A stretch of 64,000 bases of DNA from Orientallactaga sibirica (GCA_036365145.1 JAEOAD010000015.1:40121001-40185000), one strand, 5' to 3'; shown: positions 11,394 through 23,525, counted from the stretch's first letter. The notes: a model not told the origin generated them from the letters alone. Translations and numbers: made by a program.

Positions 11394-11632
11394 GGCTGGA
11401 GAGATGGCTTAGCGGTTAAAGCACCTGCCTCCTAAGCCTAAGAACTCTGGTTCCAATCTCCAGGTCCCACGTTTAGCCAGATGGAAAGTGATGCAGGGGC
11501 GCAATGCCGCACTTGACCACAAGGGGGCACACGCATCTGGATTTCGTTTGCAGCAGCTGAGAGTCGGCTGGCGCCCATCTCTGTCTTCCTCTTCCTCCCT
11601 CCCTCTCTCTCCAAAAAAAAATATATATAAAT
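11394..11632 (+). mobile_element. B2-like SINE, CTCF-type subfamily (3 of 3)
   Basis: Carries CCACAAGGGGGCAC at 11517-11530. Bounded by GCCAGTGG at 11384-11391 and 11633-11640. Confidence 0.9.
11517..11530 (+). promoter_or_regulatory. CTCF-like motif in SINE
   Basis: CCACAAGGGGGCAC agrees with the core consensus CCASYAGRKGGCRS at 13 of 14 positions. Confidence 0.5.
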
Positions 11633-11670
11633 GCCAGTGGCTTGATAGAAATATCTCATCTGGCTCCTGT

Positions 11671-11690
11671 CCCCCCCCCCCCGCCGCCCC
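11671..11690 (+). repeat. Poly-C tract
   Basis: Twelve C then GCCGCCCC; likely prone to sequencing and slippage error. Confidence 0.9.
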
Positions 11691-12355
11691 TTTGACAGTA
11701 AACAGGACCAGAGTAGCTTGTTCATTCCCTTTTGCACTGAAAGTCCTAAGCAAGACCCTCTCAGGTTCACTTGCCAAAAAAAAACAATAGTGCAGTGTCT
11801 CCAAAAAAGTAGTGTTTAATTTGATTGCCCTTTCTCTCCTGCTTAAACCCCTCAGGCTTTAACTTAAGCAAGTTCTGATTGTTCCATTTTCCATGAATAT
11901 GGAAACGTTCCTTCAGATTATAAAGAGAGGATGAGATCAAGATTTTCTCATGAGAACCTTTTCTGTACTTAAAACTGGAATCCAGTTAGGCCTCATCTTC
12001 TCTTTTCCAAGCTATACCGCCTGGCTGCTTTCACCTCACCCACAAAACCTATTTTCCATCGCTTGGATCACATTGGTTATGCTTCTTTTCTTTCTCTAAG
12101 GTTTTTCCATTTCCTGGCGTGGATCCAGACTGTGTGCTGTCTGCTAATAAGAGTCCGGCTAAAACAGGTTAAAGGGAGTGTAACTCTGAAGTTTTACTGA
12201 CTCATTAAGCATGTGCTCTCTGTTAGAGGAGGGGACCCAGAACTGACTCAGATTAGTCTCCATGGTATCCCCAGCTCAGTCTAAGGGATGGTGCAACAAA
12301 ATGACACAGATGACACAGATACTTTTGTTTTCTTTCTCTCTCTCTCTCTTTTTTT

Positions 12356-12490
12356 TTCAAGGTAGAGTCTTGCTCTAGCCCAGGCTGACCTGGAATTCAC
12401 TATGTAATTTCAGGGTGGCCTGTGACTCACGGTTACCCTCCTACCTCTGCCTCCTGAGTGCTTGGATTCAACCATGCACCACCATGCCCC
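12356..12490 (-). mobile_element. B1-like SINE
   Basis: Reverse orientation after a (CT)n/T-run at 12335-12357. Confidence 0.85.
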
Positions 12491-13293
12491 ACATGTACTC
12501 TTAATTGAACTATACACAAGCGCATGAAACTGGAAATGGTTTAGGGCAATCAGGTAGGATCAACCTCTTTGGCTGGAATGCAGGTAAAGACTTCTGCAGA
12601 GGAAAGGTAGGCATAGTTCTGGAGAGCCCTCCAGAACTGGGTAATGCTAGGGAGACGCTGAGTGACCCCAGAGAAAATAGCACTTGTTAGAGGTGTTAGA
12701 GCAAAGCTGTGACAGGCTCAGATCGGGCTTTTGGGACCAAGACTAGAAATATCATAAGCCTTAGTCTTGTCTGTGTTTCTTGAAAGCAATATGATGGATC
12801 CTGTGTTTGTATATGTGAGGCTTCACTCTCACCCTTCTAGAGCAAGTCTGGTTCTTAAGCCCCAGAACTATTTCATTCCTAGTACAGCAGTAAGTTCATG
12901 GAGACCTGAGCGAGAACTGGATGTCCAGCCAGGCCAGGATTGGATCTGGCCATGGTCATTCTTCCAGTCTATCCCATCCCCAAAGCAGGAAGGGTCCAGG
13001 AATAAGAGAGCTCATCTGGGTATTTGGTGAGGACCACTAAGAAGGTTTAGGCACTGTGTGAGGCTAAAGTTCTTGCTGAGGAGGGAAAGTACCCAAAGGA
13101 ATCAGGAGTGGTAACAGGAGTCAGGCTAACATCCCTTTGAATTCTGTGCCTCTACCTGTACCTGAAGAAGTCAAAACCCACCTCTGTCTTTGGGCTTTGA
13201 TGTCACCGTGTTCCCTCCTGCTGCTCAGGCATGATTTCCAGAATAGCTGGGCTGTTTTCTGTAGTTAATTTGGGGAAGCCTTCTCATGGGCTA
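12491..13293. other. Intron 1, no feature recognised
   Basis: Unique sequence; no exon, RNA gene or repeat identified by eye. Confidence 0.35.
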
Positions 13294-13510
13294 CAGTAAG
13301 TTACTCGTTATTGAGTGCCTCCTATATGCCAGGCCTAGTGCCATGAGCTCATTATAGATGCGCTCGTTTGATTCTCAGCAGCAGGTGTTAACTGCTGTTG
13401 TGTAGATGATGACAGTGAAGTGAGGCTAAGGAGTATGTCCAAGGCTACCATGCTAGTGGGTAATAGGGCCAGAATCTGAATCTAGGACCTAATATTTAAA
13501 GCCCATGTGC
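13294..13510 (-). mobile_element. MIR relic
   Basis: TTATTGAGTGCCTCCTATAT then GCCAGGCCTAGTGCC, ending CATGTGCCTTCCACTTTC. Confidence 0.75.
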
Positions 13511-13639
13511 CTTCCACTTTCTTAGCCCTAGCATGGCTCCAAGTGGCTCTACAGTCTGTAATGGAATTCTGAATCTTGTTTTTGTTTTTGACAGTAAGCC
13601 AGTTGTTAGGCCAGTTGCTGACAAACTGGTTCACCATCT

Positions 13640-13826
13640 GCTTTTTTGTTTATGTGCATGCAGAGAGAGAGAGAAGTACAGTCATGCCAGGGCTTCTAGC
13701 CACTGCAAACTCCAGATGCCTGTACCACTTTGTACACCTGGCTAACCTGGGCACTGGGGAATTGAACCTAAGTCATTGAGCTTTACAGGCAAGTGCCTTA
13801 ACTGCTGAGCCATCTGTCCAGCCCCT
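13640..13826 (-). mobile_element. B2-like SINE
   Basis: Ends GAGCCATCTGTCCAGCCCC. Confidence 0.85.
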
Positions 13827-13911
13827 CAACCACCTGTTTTTCTATGGACTATAAGCTAATAATGTTTTTTTCACTTTTAAATAACTCTGGGTAAGAGATC
13901 AAGAGAATATG

Positions 13912-14140
13912 GGGCTGGAGAGATGGCTTAACAGTTAAGGCACTTGCCTGCAAAGCTAAAGGACCCAGGTTTGATCCCCCAGTACCCACGTAAAGCCAGA
14001 TGCACAAGGTGTCACATGTGTCTAGAGTTTGTTTGCAGTGGCTAAGAGGCCCTGGTGTTCCATTCTCTCCCTCCCTCCCTCCCTCCTCTCTCTCTCTCTC
14101 TCTCTCAAATGAGTAAATAAATAAAATAAAAAATTATTTT
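13912..14140 (+). mobile_element. B2-like SINE
   Basis: With (CCCT)n and (CT)n expansion at 14067-14105. Confidence 0.9.
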
Positions 14141-15752
14141 TTTAAGTGAACATTTTGTGGGACAGAAAATATGCATGAAATTCAAATTATATCATCTGTA
14201 ATCAAAGTTTGACTGTGGCATATGGTCCCCCTACAAGGTAAAACTTAGCAGATGAATAACCATGTGACACACCAAGTATAAAACATTTACTGTCTGGCCC
14301 TTTAAACAAATAATTGCTAGCCTCTAATGTAGGCAACAAAAAATGAACCAAGTGGGGTTTAATCTACGGTAACTCCAACAGCAGTGAATTAAAGTTCAAA
14401 GATGTTGAAGACAGTGTCCCTGGAAGTGTGGGTGTATCAATAGGAAAGAACAGAAGCCAAGCTTCCTTGGGCCCTGGAAGTAGTTTTCACTGAGCCTGAA
14501 CAATGTATTTGGTAATAGAAAGCACAACAGACAGGACTATCCAATACTCTGAGGTCTGTAAAATAAACAATAGAGATGAAACCTCATGGATGCAGCAATT
14601 CTTTCCCCTTCATTGGAGCCATGTTTTTTGTGCCAGAAACTGTATTGGGTGATAGAAATATATACAAAGAAAAGGTATATCCTGCCTTTGAGAAGCTATG
14701 GCCTGGTGCAAATGTATAGCCCTGTGTTACAGTGGACTGCTGTGAGCCAGATGAAATACCGCATGAAGCTGCAAAAGGAAGTCCAGTCGGCTTCTGGAGT
14801 TTGCAGGACTACTCTCCATAATTTGTGATGAGCTTTGAAAGATTACTAGGAGTTACTTTTCAAAGAGCTTGTATAAACAAGGCATTTGTAACTCAAGTAG
14901 ATGGAGAGAAAAAGACACTGGAAATGATTTAAAGGTTCTACGGCTGGGTAACTGGCAGGATGAGGTAATCGGGTAGAGAAGAGAAATCAGGAGGAACGAA
15001 GCCATTAGTGGGGACACGTCCAGTTGGAGAAATGTGATTTAAGGTAATGTTGAAACACACCCAGTTTACAGTTAGAAATCTTTACAAATTTTGGCACAAA
15101 GGTCCATTTCAGATTTAAGCACATTGTCAGAGCTTTTCCCCCTGGGAAAAGGGGAAGCACATGTTTATTTCATAAAGAAATAGTTGACAAAGCAACCTAG
15201 ACACATGGTGACTAGAGCCACAAGGTTCAAAATAGCACTGGGCCTACAGAAAATGAAGTTATCAGATTGGGAACTAGCAATGGTTATGCTTTAGGCACAA
15301 AGCTTGGTTTCCATTCATGCCACTTGCTGCTCTCAGGGTCTGCTTTATCTTTCTAGCACTGTTGCTGTTGCCTGTGAGACTTGGCCTAGGAGATAGAGTA
15401 GAGCTCATTCATCTTTCATATAAGCAGGCTACAGAGAAGTATCAGCTTTTACCTTCCGTGTGAGACTCAGAGCAGACAGAGGGGCCCATCTTTGGATTTT
15501 GGAATCCACAATGGAAGCAGAATCTGAGCATCTCTATTCAGACCCTTGGTAAATCTTCCATTGTTTAGAAGCAGCATTTTCAGATACTGATCTGTCAGAT
15601 TTTAAAGCCTGGGGACGTTTGTGCCTCTTGTGTACTTATTTACTTCCTGGTGTAACTCACGGGGCTAGGAACGTGGGTTAATTAGTGTCTTCTCTGTTCC
15701 TCTTAGAGAGAAGCCAGCATTTTCATGCCCTTTCTACTTCTGCTTCTTGCAG
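14141..15752. other. Intron 1 distal part, unique sequence
   Basis: 1.6 kb without recognised repeats or exons, leading up to UTR exon 2. The low repeat content may reflect regulatory constraint; nothing specific is identified. Confidence 0.35.
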
Positions 15753-15917
15753 ATTTCTATGCCAAATAAGATGAGGCAGAGCCAGGTGAAAAACTGAAGG
15801 ACATCAGCTGTGCAGAGGCCAGTAGACGACAACTCGGGGCTGGAAGACACCAACCTTGGAATTCCCTTGGGATTTTCAGTTCACAGCGTCACTGCTCAGA
15901 GTTGGGGAACCCTGTAG
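15753..15917 (+). other. MKNK1: MKNK1 5'-UTR exon 2
   Basis: A 165-nt exon with acceptor TTCTTGCAG| and donor TGTAG|GTAAG, preceded by a good pyrimidine tract. Its last codons, read in the kinase frame (N-P-V-E before the initiator Met), resemble the short N-terminal extension of a human MNK1 isoform, but the upstream ATG that human uses is not present here. The kinase frame is open from just after a TAA at 15767-15769 through to the exon end, although no in-frame ATG follows that TAA. Initiation at 25802 is therefore favoured. Confidence 0.75.
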
Positions 15918-16270
15918 GTAAGATTGTATATACAGTTCACTTATCCTTTAGATTACTTTGATTGAACTTAATCTGATATTCCTATAGAAAGGAGAGAGCC
16001 TGGGGTTATCTAAGAAGTTGGTGTTTTTCAGTATTGGCTTGGGCATCTGGGCTTAGCTGAGCTGCCTGGCTCAGCCTTCCCAGGTCTCAGTTAGTACATG
16101 AGACAGCTACTTGGAAAGCAGGAACACATTTCTTCCAGAGTATGATGGCCAAGAGACATAAGGAAAACCATGCAGAAAATAAAATATGTTTATTTGCTTT
16201 TAACTACAAAAGTCAAGCCTCTACATCGTAACAGCAAATCAAGTATGACAGAAATATAAAAAGAAATTTT

Positions 16271-16412
16271 GGGGCTGGGCATGATGGCACACGCCTTTAA
16301 TCTCAGCACTTGGGAAGCTGAGGTAGAGAATTGCTGTGAGTTTGAGGCCAGCCTGAGATCAATGCCACATCAGCCTGGGCTAGAGTGAGACTCTTATCTA
16401 CCTCGAAACCTC
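16271..16412 (+). mobile_element. B1-like SINE
   Basis: GGGCTGGGCATGATGGCACACG to CTACCTCGAAACC, followed by C/A runs. Confidence 0.85.
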
Positions 16413-16439
16413 CCCCCCCAAAAAAAAGTAAAACTTTGG

Positions 16440-16695
16440 GGATGGAGAGATGACTCAGCAATTAATAGTGCTTGCTTACAAACCCTGATGGCCTGGTTTC
16501 GATTCTCCAGTACCCACAGATGCACAGAGTGGCATATGCACCTTGAGTTCATTTGTAGTAGCAAGAGGCCTGGCATGCCCATTCTCTCCACATTTCTCTC
16601 CCTCTCCCTTTTTCTCTCTCCCTCCCTTTCTCTTTCTCTTTCCTTCTCTTCCTCCTTTCCTCCTGAGACCACCCCCACCTGCAAATAAATAAAAA
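16440..16695 (+). mobile_element. B2-like SINE with long pyrimidine tract
   Basis: Pyrimidine-rich stretch at about 16584-16665 (CCCTTTCTCTTTCTC-type) before the AATAAATAAA tail. Confidence 0.85.
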
Positions 16696-16702
16696 ATGTT
16701 TT

Positions 16703-16900
16703 GGCTGGAGAGACGGCTTAGCAGTTAAGGCACATGCCTGCGAAGCCTAAGGACCCCGGTTCGATTCTCCAGGTCCCACGTAAGCCAGTTGCACAAGGGG
16801 GCATACGTATCTGGAGTTTGTCTGCAGTGGCTAGAGGCCTTGGCGTGCCCATTCTCACTCTCACTCTCTTTCCCTCTCTCTGTCTCTAATAAATAAATAA
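16703..16900 (+). mobile_element. B2-like SINE
   Basis: Contains GCACAAGGGGGCATACG, a partial CTCF-like word. Confidence 0.9.
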
Positions 16901-17065
16901 AAGCCGAGCATGGTGGTGCACACCTTTAATCCCAGCACTCGGGAGGCAGAGGTAGGAGGATCACTGAGAGTTCGAGGCCACCCTGAGACTACATAGTGAA
17001 TTCCAGGTCAGTGTGAGCCAGAGTGAGACCTTACCTCAAAAAAACAAAATAAATAAATAAATAAA
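16901..17065 (+). mobile_element. B1-like SINE
   Basis: Inserted at the A-rich tail of the preceding element; own tail (AATA)n. Confidence 0.9.
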
Positions 17066-17077
17066 AATAAAATCTTA

Positions 17078-17235
17078 GCCGGGCGTGGTGGCGCACATCT
17101 TTAATCCCAGCACTCGGGAAGCAGAGATAGGAGGGTCACCAAGAGTTCAAGGCCACCCTGAGAATACAGAGTGAATTCCAGGTCAACCTGAGCTAAAGTG
17201 AGACCCTACCTCGAAAAACCAAAAATAAAATAAAA
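17078..17235 (+). mobile_element. B1-like SINE (left arm of inverted pair)
   Basis: GCCGGGCGTGGTGGCGCACA to CCTCGAAAAACC. About 30 bp separates it from a reverse copy. Confidence 0.9.
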
Positions 17236-17263
17236 TCTTATAATAAATGTTTATTTTATTTTT

Positions 17264-17404
17264 TGGTTTCTTGAGGTAGGGTCTCACTTTACCCCAGGCT
17301 GACCTGGAATTCACTCTGTATTCTCAGGGTGGTCTTGAACTCACAGCAGTCCTACCCCTGCCTCCCATGTGCTGGGATTACAGGCATGTGCCACCACACC
17401 CGAC
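17264..17404 (-). mobile_element. B1-like SINE (right arm of inverted pair)
   Basis: GGTTTCTTGAGGTAGGGTCTC to CCACCACACCCGAC. Confidence 0.9.
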
Positions 17405-17785
17405 AATATTTATTTTTTAAAAAGTGAAATTCTTGAGCCTACCCAGTCACATTCTTCCCAAGGAAACTTTAATAATTTGGAGAGTATTCTGTTCATTTGT
17501 TTGCTTTTTACTTATATATAAAACAGATGATGACATTATGAAGTGTTCTGTGTCATCATGCCTGACAGGTATTAGACATGTCACATAAGCATTGGACAAG
17601 GTAGATTTAGCCTTGTCTGTGCCTTTTCATAGTCATTAGCTGCTGTGTGTTACCTGTCTTCACCTGAAGACAGCACCATCTCCCTCTGCTCCCCATCCTC
17701 AGGGCAGCTTTCTCTCCTGAGTTCTCCCTTCTCTGATGGCACTCCTCTTCTTATGGTTACTCTTGGTTTAAAAGTATGTATCCAA

Positions 17786-17928
17786 GCCGGGTGTGGTGGC
17801 TCATGCCTTTAATCCCAGCACTCAGGAGGCAAAGGTAGGAGGATCGCCATGAGTTCAAGGTCATAATTTCAGGTCAGCCTGAGCTAAAGTGAGACCCTAC
17901 CTCGAAAAACCAAAAACAAAACCAAAAA
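17786..17928 (+). mobile_element. B1-like SINE with internal deletion
   Basis: The segment between 'gttcaagg' and 'ttccaggtcagcc' is shortened. Confidence 0.85.
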
Positions 17929-18456
17929 AATATGTTTTCATAAGCTTACATTGAAGCCATATTCTGTGCCTAGTTCTGTGTTAGGTCATAGAATTAGAGA
18001 GGATTCAGACGCTGTCCCCTCCTTTGAGGATGGACATAACCTCTGACTCTTCCACCATCTCCACGCATCTGTCAGAACCAGTTCTGCCTTGTGGTTTCCT
18101 CCCTCACTCTATACCATGCTATCCTTCTTATTCCTGATAGCCCTGTCTCAGGCATAGGCTTTCCTTGCCTTGCTCAAATCTGTTGCAGCAGCCTCACTTG
18201 CTGCAAGCTGCTGTTTGCTTTGTACCTCATAGAGCTGACTCTGAGGCACAGTTCACTCCCTGGTCCCTCCTCATTGCCTAAAATAGTGAATTACAAGTGT
18301 GCTCTACAGAAACCTTTCCAGGGGATCCACAAGATCAAAAAATTTTTCACAATAGAACTAAGGTAGTATTTGTTGTTGCAAAGTAACACTGAGGAAGCTG
18401 CTGGGGCTTTAGTGCAAGTCAAGGCAGCAGGCATGGAGCTGTGCTAAAAGTCATTG

Positions 18457-18627
18457 CATTTTTTTTTTTTTTTTTTTTTTTTTTTTGGTTTTGCAAGGTA
18501 GGGTCTCACTCTGGTCCAGGCTGACCTGGAATTCACTGTGTAGTCTCAGGGTGGCCTCGAACTCTCGGCAATCCTCCTACCTTTGCCTCCCAAGTGCTGG
18601 GATTAAAGGTATGCACCACCACGCATT
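18457..18627 (-). mobile_element. B1-like SINE with long T run
   Basis: About 29 T at 18458-18486 (reverse A tail), ending GTATGCACCACCACGC. Confidence 0.9.
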
Positions 18628-18977
18628 CTTTACTGCACCATGCATTCTTTACTGCCACATGTTCAACAGCCATTCACTTCAGAATGTCCTTGATGAAGGA
18701 ACAAAACATTAATGTTATTGATTCTCAACACAAAGACATTTCTGATATTCTCTATGATAGATTATAAGCGCTTACAGGGCACTTGTGCTGCACAGCAAAG
18801 CACAGTGGTATCCCAAGGAGGAGTCCTGTATAAGCTGAACAAGCCACCATTTGCATTTTTCTGTGGAAAGATGACTCTTGGTCGTTGAAGGTGGAAAGAA
18901 GACAGGGACCAGTGTTGGAGGGCCTTATGGGATAAATTAATGAGTTTGGGTGGGTGAGTCTAGCCTTCCTTCCTTTC

Positions 18978-19180
18978 TTTCTTTCTTTATTTGACAGAGA
19001 AAGAGGGAGAGAGGGAGGGAGGAGAGAGAGAGAATGGGTGCACCAGGGCTTCCAGCCACTGTAAACAAAAGTATGCACCCCCCTTGTGCATCTGGCTAAC
19101 ATGGGTCCTAGGGGATTGAACCTGGGTCCTTTGGATTTATAGGCTAATGCTTAACCACTAAGCCATCTCTCCAGCCCCCT
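18978..19180 (-). mobile_element. B2-like SINE
   Basis: Preceded by (CTTT)n; ends AAGCCATCTCTCCAGCCCC. Confidence 0.85.
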
Positions 19181-19774
19181 AGCCTTCCTTTCTTGGGCTT
19201 TTATACTCTGCTCCCTACCCAGGCCGTGCCTTTTACTCCCACTTACTGTTTCATAAGTACATAGTTTTTTCCCACGCCAGTGTCCTCCTCCTCGTCATTT
19301 CTCCCACCAAGAAATGCAGTGTGTCTCTAAAGTCTGCTTGTGATCCCAGATTCAGAACACAGGGAGGTGATGGGCCTGAGCCTTCTGCATTATCCCAGCC
19401 CTGCTTGAGGCCTACTGCAGCTGAGTGAGACTGTGTGGTCTCCATGACACTGCCAAGCCCTCCTACGCATGAAACTCTTATAAAAGAACTCCATGGAATC
19501 ACATGGCAGACCATCCTTTGATGGAGCTGATTTCACATGTGGCTCCTGACATCTATTACCTGTTAAATTTGACCAGCTTCTGCTTGAGTGTACCCTTTCC
19601 TTGTCCTTTACATGAAATGATATCATCAGAAGCCACATCCACCAGCTTCCAAGTCAGACAGGAGATGAATGTAGCCTTATGCCTGATCCCATACTGCCAT
19701 GAGTAAGATAGCTGAACTTTGTTACATAGCTCATCTTCCATCAAATGATAGAACTTAAAATATAAAGCTATTTT
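19181..19774. other. Intron, no feature recognised
   Basis: Overlapping short ORFs on both strands, without motif support. Confidence 0.35.
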
Positions 19775-19926
19775 AGCCAGGCGTGGTGGCGCACGCCTTT
19801 AATCCCAGCACTCGGGAGGCAGAGGTAGGAGGATCGCCATGAGTTCAAGGCCACCCTGAGAGTACATAGTGAATTCCAGGTCAGCCTGAGCTACAGTGAG
19901 ACCCTACCTAAAAAAAAAAAAAAAAA
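19775..19926 (+). mobile_element. B1-like SINE, full length
   Basis: Clean copy with an A17 tail. Confidence 0.9.
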
Positions 19927-20224
19927 GCTATTTAGAATAAGAAGGGCTTTAGCTTAATATAATAGAGAGGATGTTTTTATAATGCCCTTGTACTTATGTA
20001 AGCTAGAACAAAGCTACTTAACCTTTTTGATAGTGGAGCGCATAAGAGAAACACTTGTGCAAACACTGTGCTGAGGGACTGGAGGCCTGATGAGGATCAG
20101 CTTCTCGTTCTGAACACATCACTAAGGAAGCTCTGTACCCAGGTTCATAAATAGCACCAGCTATCATCTCCTGCTTTCCAGCATTAATGTCTGAGAATAG
20201 TGTCATGCCGGGTTAAAAGCTTGA

Positions 20225-20425
20225 ATGATGAGCCAGACTGGACTTATTCCTAACTTTGCCACTTAATAGCTATGGACAGATACCCTTTATATATTTGAAC
20301 CTCGGTTTTTTCATCTGCACAACGTAGACAATTCTCACCACATGGAGTTGTGAGGGTTCCTTAAGTGAGGTCTGTAGAGTATAGTATTTGTAAGGGTCAT
20401 CAGACATTGCCTGAGACATGAGCAC
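20225..20425 (+). mobile_element. MIR relic
   Basis: TAACTTTGCCACTTAATAGC, TTGAACCTCGGTTTTTTCAT, CTTAAGTGAGGTCTGTAGAG. Confidence 0.65.
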
Positions 20426-21628
20426 CATGTGAATGCATACACAGTAAGCACTAGTGGTAGTGTACACAGTAACCTGCTGCTGCTGCTTCAGAGTCACAGA
20501 TGTTCTGGTCAGCCTTCGAAGCCTCTTCCTCTGTCTCACACATTTAGTTGTGGTCCCTCTCTCAAGGGTCTACTTCCTTCAGTTCTTAAATTTCCTTTTT
20601 GTTATTGTATTGTTTTTGTTTATGGCTTTGTTTGTTTGTTTGTTTGGCTGGTTGGTTGGTTGTGCTGCAGACTGGACCCAGGCCCCTTACAATTGAGCCA
20701 TTCCCAGCCATGCAGTTTCCTTTCTTTGTCCTAGCTCTCCATATGTTTGGTGCCCTCAGCTGGTCCAGAAGAAGCAGCTGAGTCTGTGGTTATGTCCTTT
20801 AACCTGTCCCACCATGCTTCCACTTCCTTCTTTAGAAAGCTAGGTAGCTGAACTAAGACAGGTTAGCGTCTTAAAAGAGCCCCAGAGTGGAGGCAGGGGA
20901 GGGAGTAGGGTTATTTGCAGAGCCATTGGCCAGATGATTCCTGTGGGGAAGGGCAGTGACTGGTATCTGTTATTATAGGCTGTTCAGCCCCTAGCCCCAG
21001 AGGACTCCTCAGCCCCTCCCCACTGTGCTGTGAGTGCAGGTACCAGGTTGAGTCCTGGCTCTGTGTTCTTAGCACATGCTACTCTTCCAGTGCAATCAGT
21101 ACTTGTTGGCTAGCAGGTTTCATAACAAAATGAAAACAGAAAACAAGATGCCCATATGCTTAGGATAGAAACTTGTTTATTATTGATGATGCTATGGCTG
21201 CTTACAAACGGTCATCAGTCCCCCCACTTAGTCTATGTTCCAGCCAACCTAAGCATATGTGCATGTGCAGAGACTGATGTCAGAAGTTTCCTCAGTTGTT
21301 ATCCACACTTAATGGAATAGTGTTTGTTAATCCTAGAATTGGTCAATTCAGCTAGTCTTAGCTAGCCATTCTACCCCAGAGGATTCCCTGTCTATGCTAC
21401 CCAAGCACTGGGATTACAAGTGGCCAGCCACCATGCCCACCTGGCATTTGTACATGTTCCAGGACTCTGAACTCAGGTCATTAGGCTTGCACAGCCAGTG
21501 CTTTATAGTCTGAGCCATTACCCCTCCTCCCACATATTTTTGAAGTACATTTATACTAACTGTATTATTGGATCCTTGCAGCAATTCTGGAAAGTGGACA
21601 GGGTAGGTGTTTTTGTTCTTATTGGTTT
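20426..21628. other. Intron, no gene seen
   Basis: Contains a (GTTT)n/(GGTT)n stretch at 20628-20662. Nothing else recognised. Confidence 0.35.
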
Positions 21629-21775
21629 TTTTTTGGGGTTGAGGTAGGGTCTCACTCTAGCCCATGCTGACCTAGAATTCATTATGTAGTCTCAGGGTGG
21701 CCTTGAACTCATGGCAGTCCTCCTACCTCTACCTCCCAAGTGCTGGCATTAAAAGCATATGCCACTACATCTGTT
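21629..21775 (-). mobile_element. B1-like SINE
   Basis: TTGAGGTAGGGTCTCACTCTA to GCCACTACATCTG. Confidence 0.85.
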
Positions 21776-21814
21776 CTCTAGATGAAGAAACTTATACTCA
21801 AGAGAAATGTCACT

Positions 21815-22010
21815 TTCTATTATTTATTTGATTTGACAGAAAAGGGAAAGAGAGAGAGAGAATGGGCACACCAGGGCCTCCAGCCCTGCAAACGAACTCT
21901 AGATGCATGTACCCCCTTGTGCATATGGCTAAAGTGGGTCCTGGGGAATCAAACCTGGGTCCTTTGGCTTTGTAGACAAATGCCTTAACCACTAAGCCAT
22001 CCTTCAGCCC
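21815..22010 (-). mobile_element. B2-like SINE
   Basis: Contains GTACCCCCTTGTGC (reverse CTCF-like word, diverged). Confidence 0.85.
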
Positions 22011-22023
22011 AAATGTTACTTTC

Positions 22024-22110
22024 TAGCTTACATGGGTACTGGGGAATCGAACTTGGGTCCTTAGGCTTAACAGGCAAGTGACTTAACAACTAAGCCATCT
22101 CTCCAGCCTA
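22024..22110 (-). mobile_element. B2-like SINE head fragment
   Basis: Only the 5' tRNA-like part in reverse, directly after the previous copy. Confidence 0.8.
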
Positions 22111-22683
22111 CTTTCTAGAAATGCCTCCTGATGCTCTCCCCATATCAACCAAGCCCATGTACCTTCCCTATCAGCAGCATGCTTCCTGTCTAATTCCATG
22201 TGCACCTCCACCACAATACAGAAATGTGGACCTTGAGCTGTACCCAAATTAGACCAAGAGCCATAGATAGAAGCAGAAGTGCTTAGATAGTGTGTCTGGA
22301 AACTGAAAAGAACTATTCATGTCCTCCTCGCATTCCCATTGGCTCATGTGAGGATTGGGCTTCTAGCTAGCAAATTAAAAACCATTGGTGTGACAGGATA
22401 TTTTTGGAGAGGAAGTGTGACAGAGAATTGATAGAATTCATAGAACAGCATTCCTTATAGCAGAGACAGGTATATAGGAGACAGTCTTGGCTTTAAGGGA
22501 CACAGGGAACACTCAAGACCAAATAAAATCAGGCTCTAACGGGCTTGGGAACAGCAGATGGAGCACCAATCACTAGTTTTACACAGTCACACCTCTGTAT
22601 GCCTCATGCCTGATTCCCAGAGTGGCTGCCTATACCCTAGCTCATCTGGAGTTTTGGGGAGTTGCACAGGAGTGAGGATTTGT

Positions 22684-22825
22684 TGTTGTTTTTGAGTTAG
22701 CGTCTCACTCGGGCCCAGGCTGACCTGGAATTAACTATGTAGTCTCAGGGTGGCCTTGAACTCACAGCGATCCTCCTGCCTCTGCCTCCCGCTGGGATTA
22801 AAGGCGTGCGCCACCACGCCCGGCA
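22684..22825 (-). mobile_element. B1-like SINE
   Basis: Ends GTGCGCCACCACGCCCGGC, close to consensus. Confidence 0.9.
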
Positions 22826-23525
22826 GGAGTGAGGACTTTTGAATAGGGTTTGATGGCTAAGAATTCCTAGGCCAGGTCAAGATGGAGCTTAATTGTGGGG
22901 CTTCCCTGAGGAAGCGTTTGTCCAGTGGCTGGGCCATACTGAATTACTGCCAGTGACTCTCTGTGATAAAACTAGAATGCATGGCCTGCTTGACCATGAC
23001 AACTCCTTGGTGAAATTATGATACATCTTTCTGCCCCCTACCTCCTGCCATGAAACCAGGGCCGGGGGGGGTGGAATTTAGCAGTTTTCTTTCAGTTCAT
23101 TTTTTCTTACATTTTTCCTTCCTAGTTTCACAAACAACTTTCCCTCATCAAGTTCTGCTTGCAAGGACAGTCTTAGCCATTTGTCCTTCCGGCGTACCCT
23201 CTTCCATTGCGGTCCATGCAGAATAGACCAGGTACTCTGTCTTTGTGTGTAAAGCCATAAAATCTAATATTGAGTGTGTGGCACTGCCTAGAGGTATGCT
23301 GCTTCCACGGGAGGCTCCGCAGCCCTGCTGTGGTAAAAAACAAGTATAAATTGTCACTAACAGGGTTTTCTAACTAGAGCCATAAGTATGTCTGAACATC
23401 CCCTGTGAGTCACAATGCCGCCAGCTCTTTTGTTGCTCTCCGCACTGCCTGCCTGTTGGCTATTTGGCTTGTCTGCAGGCTCCTCCATTGGAGTGTGGGC
23501 AGGGGAGGGTAAAGTTGAAACTAGT
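22826..23525. other. Intron, no feature recognised
   Basis: Includes a short G run at 23064-23071; no exon candidate. Confidence 0.35.
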
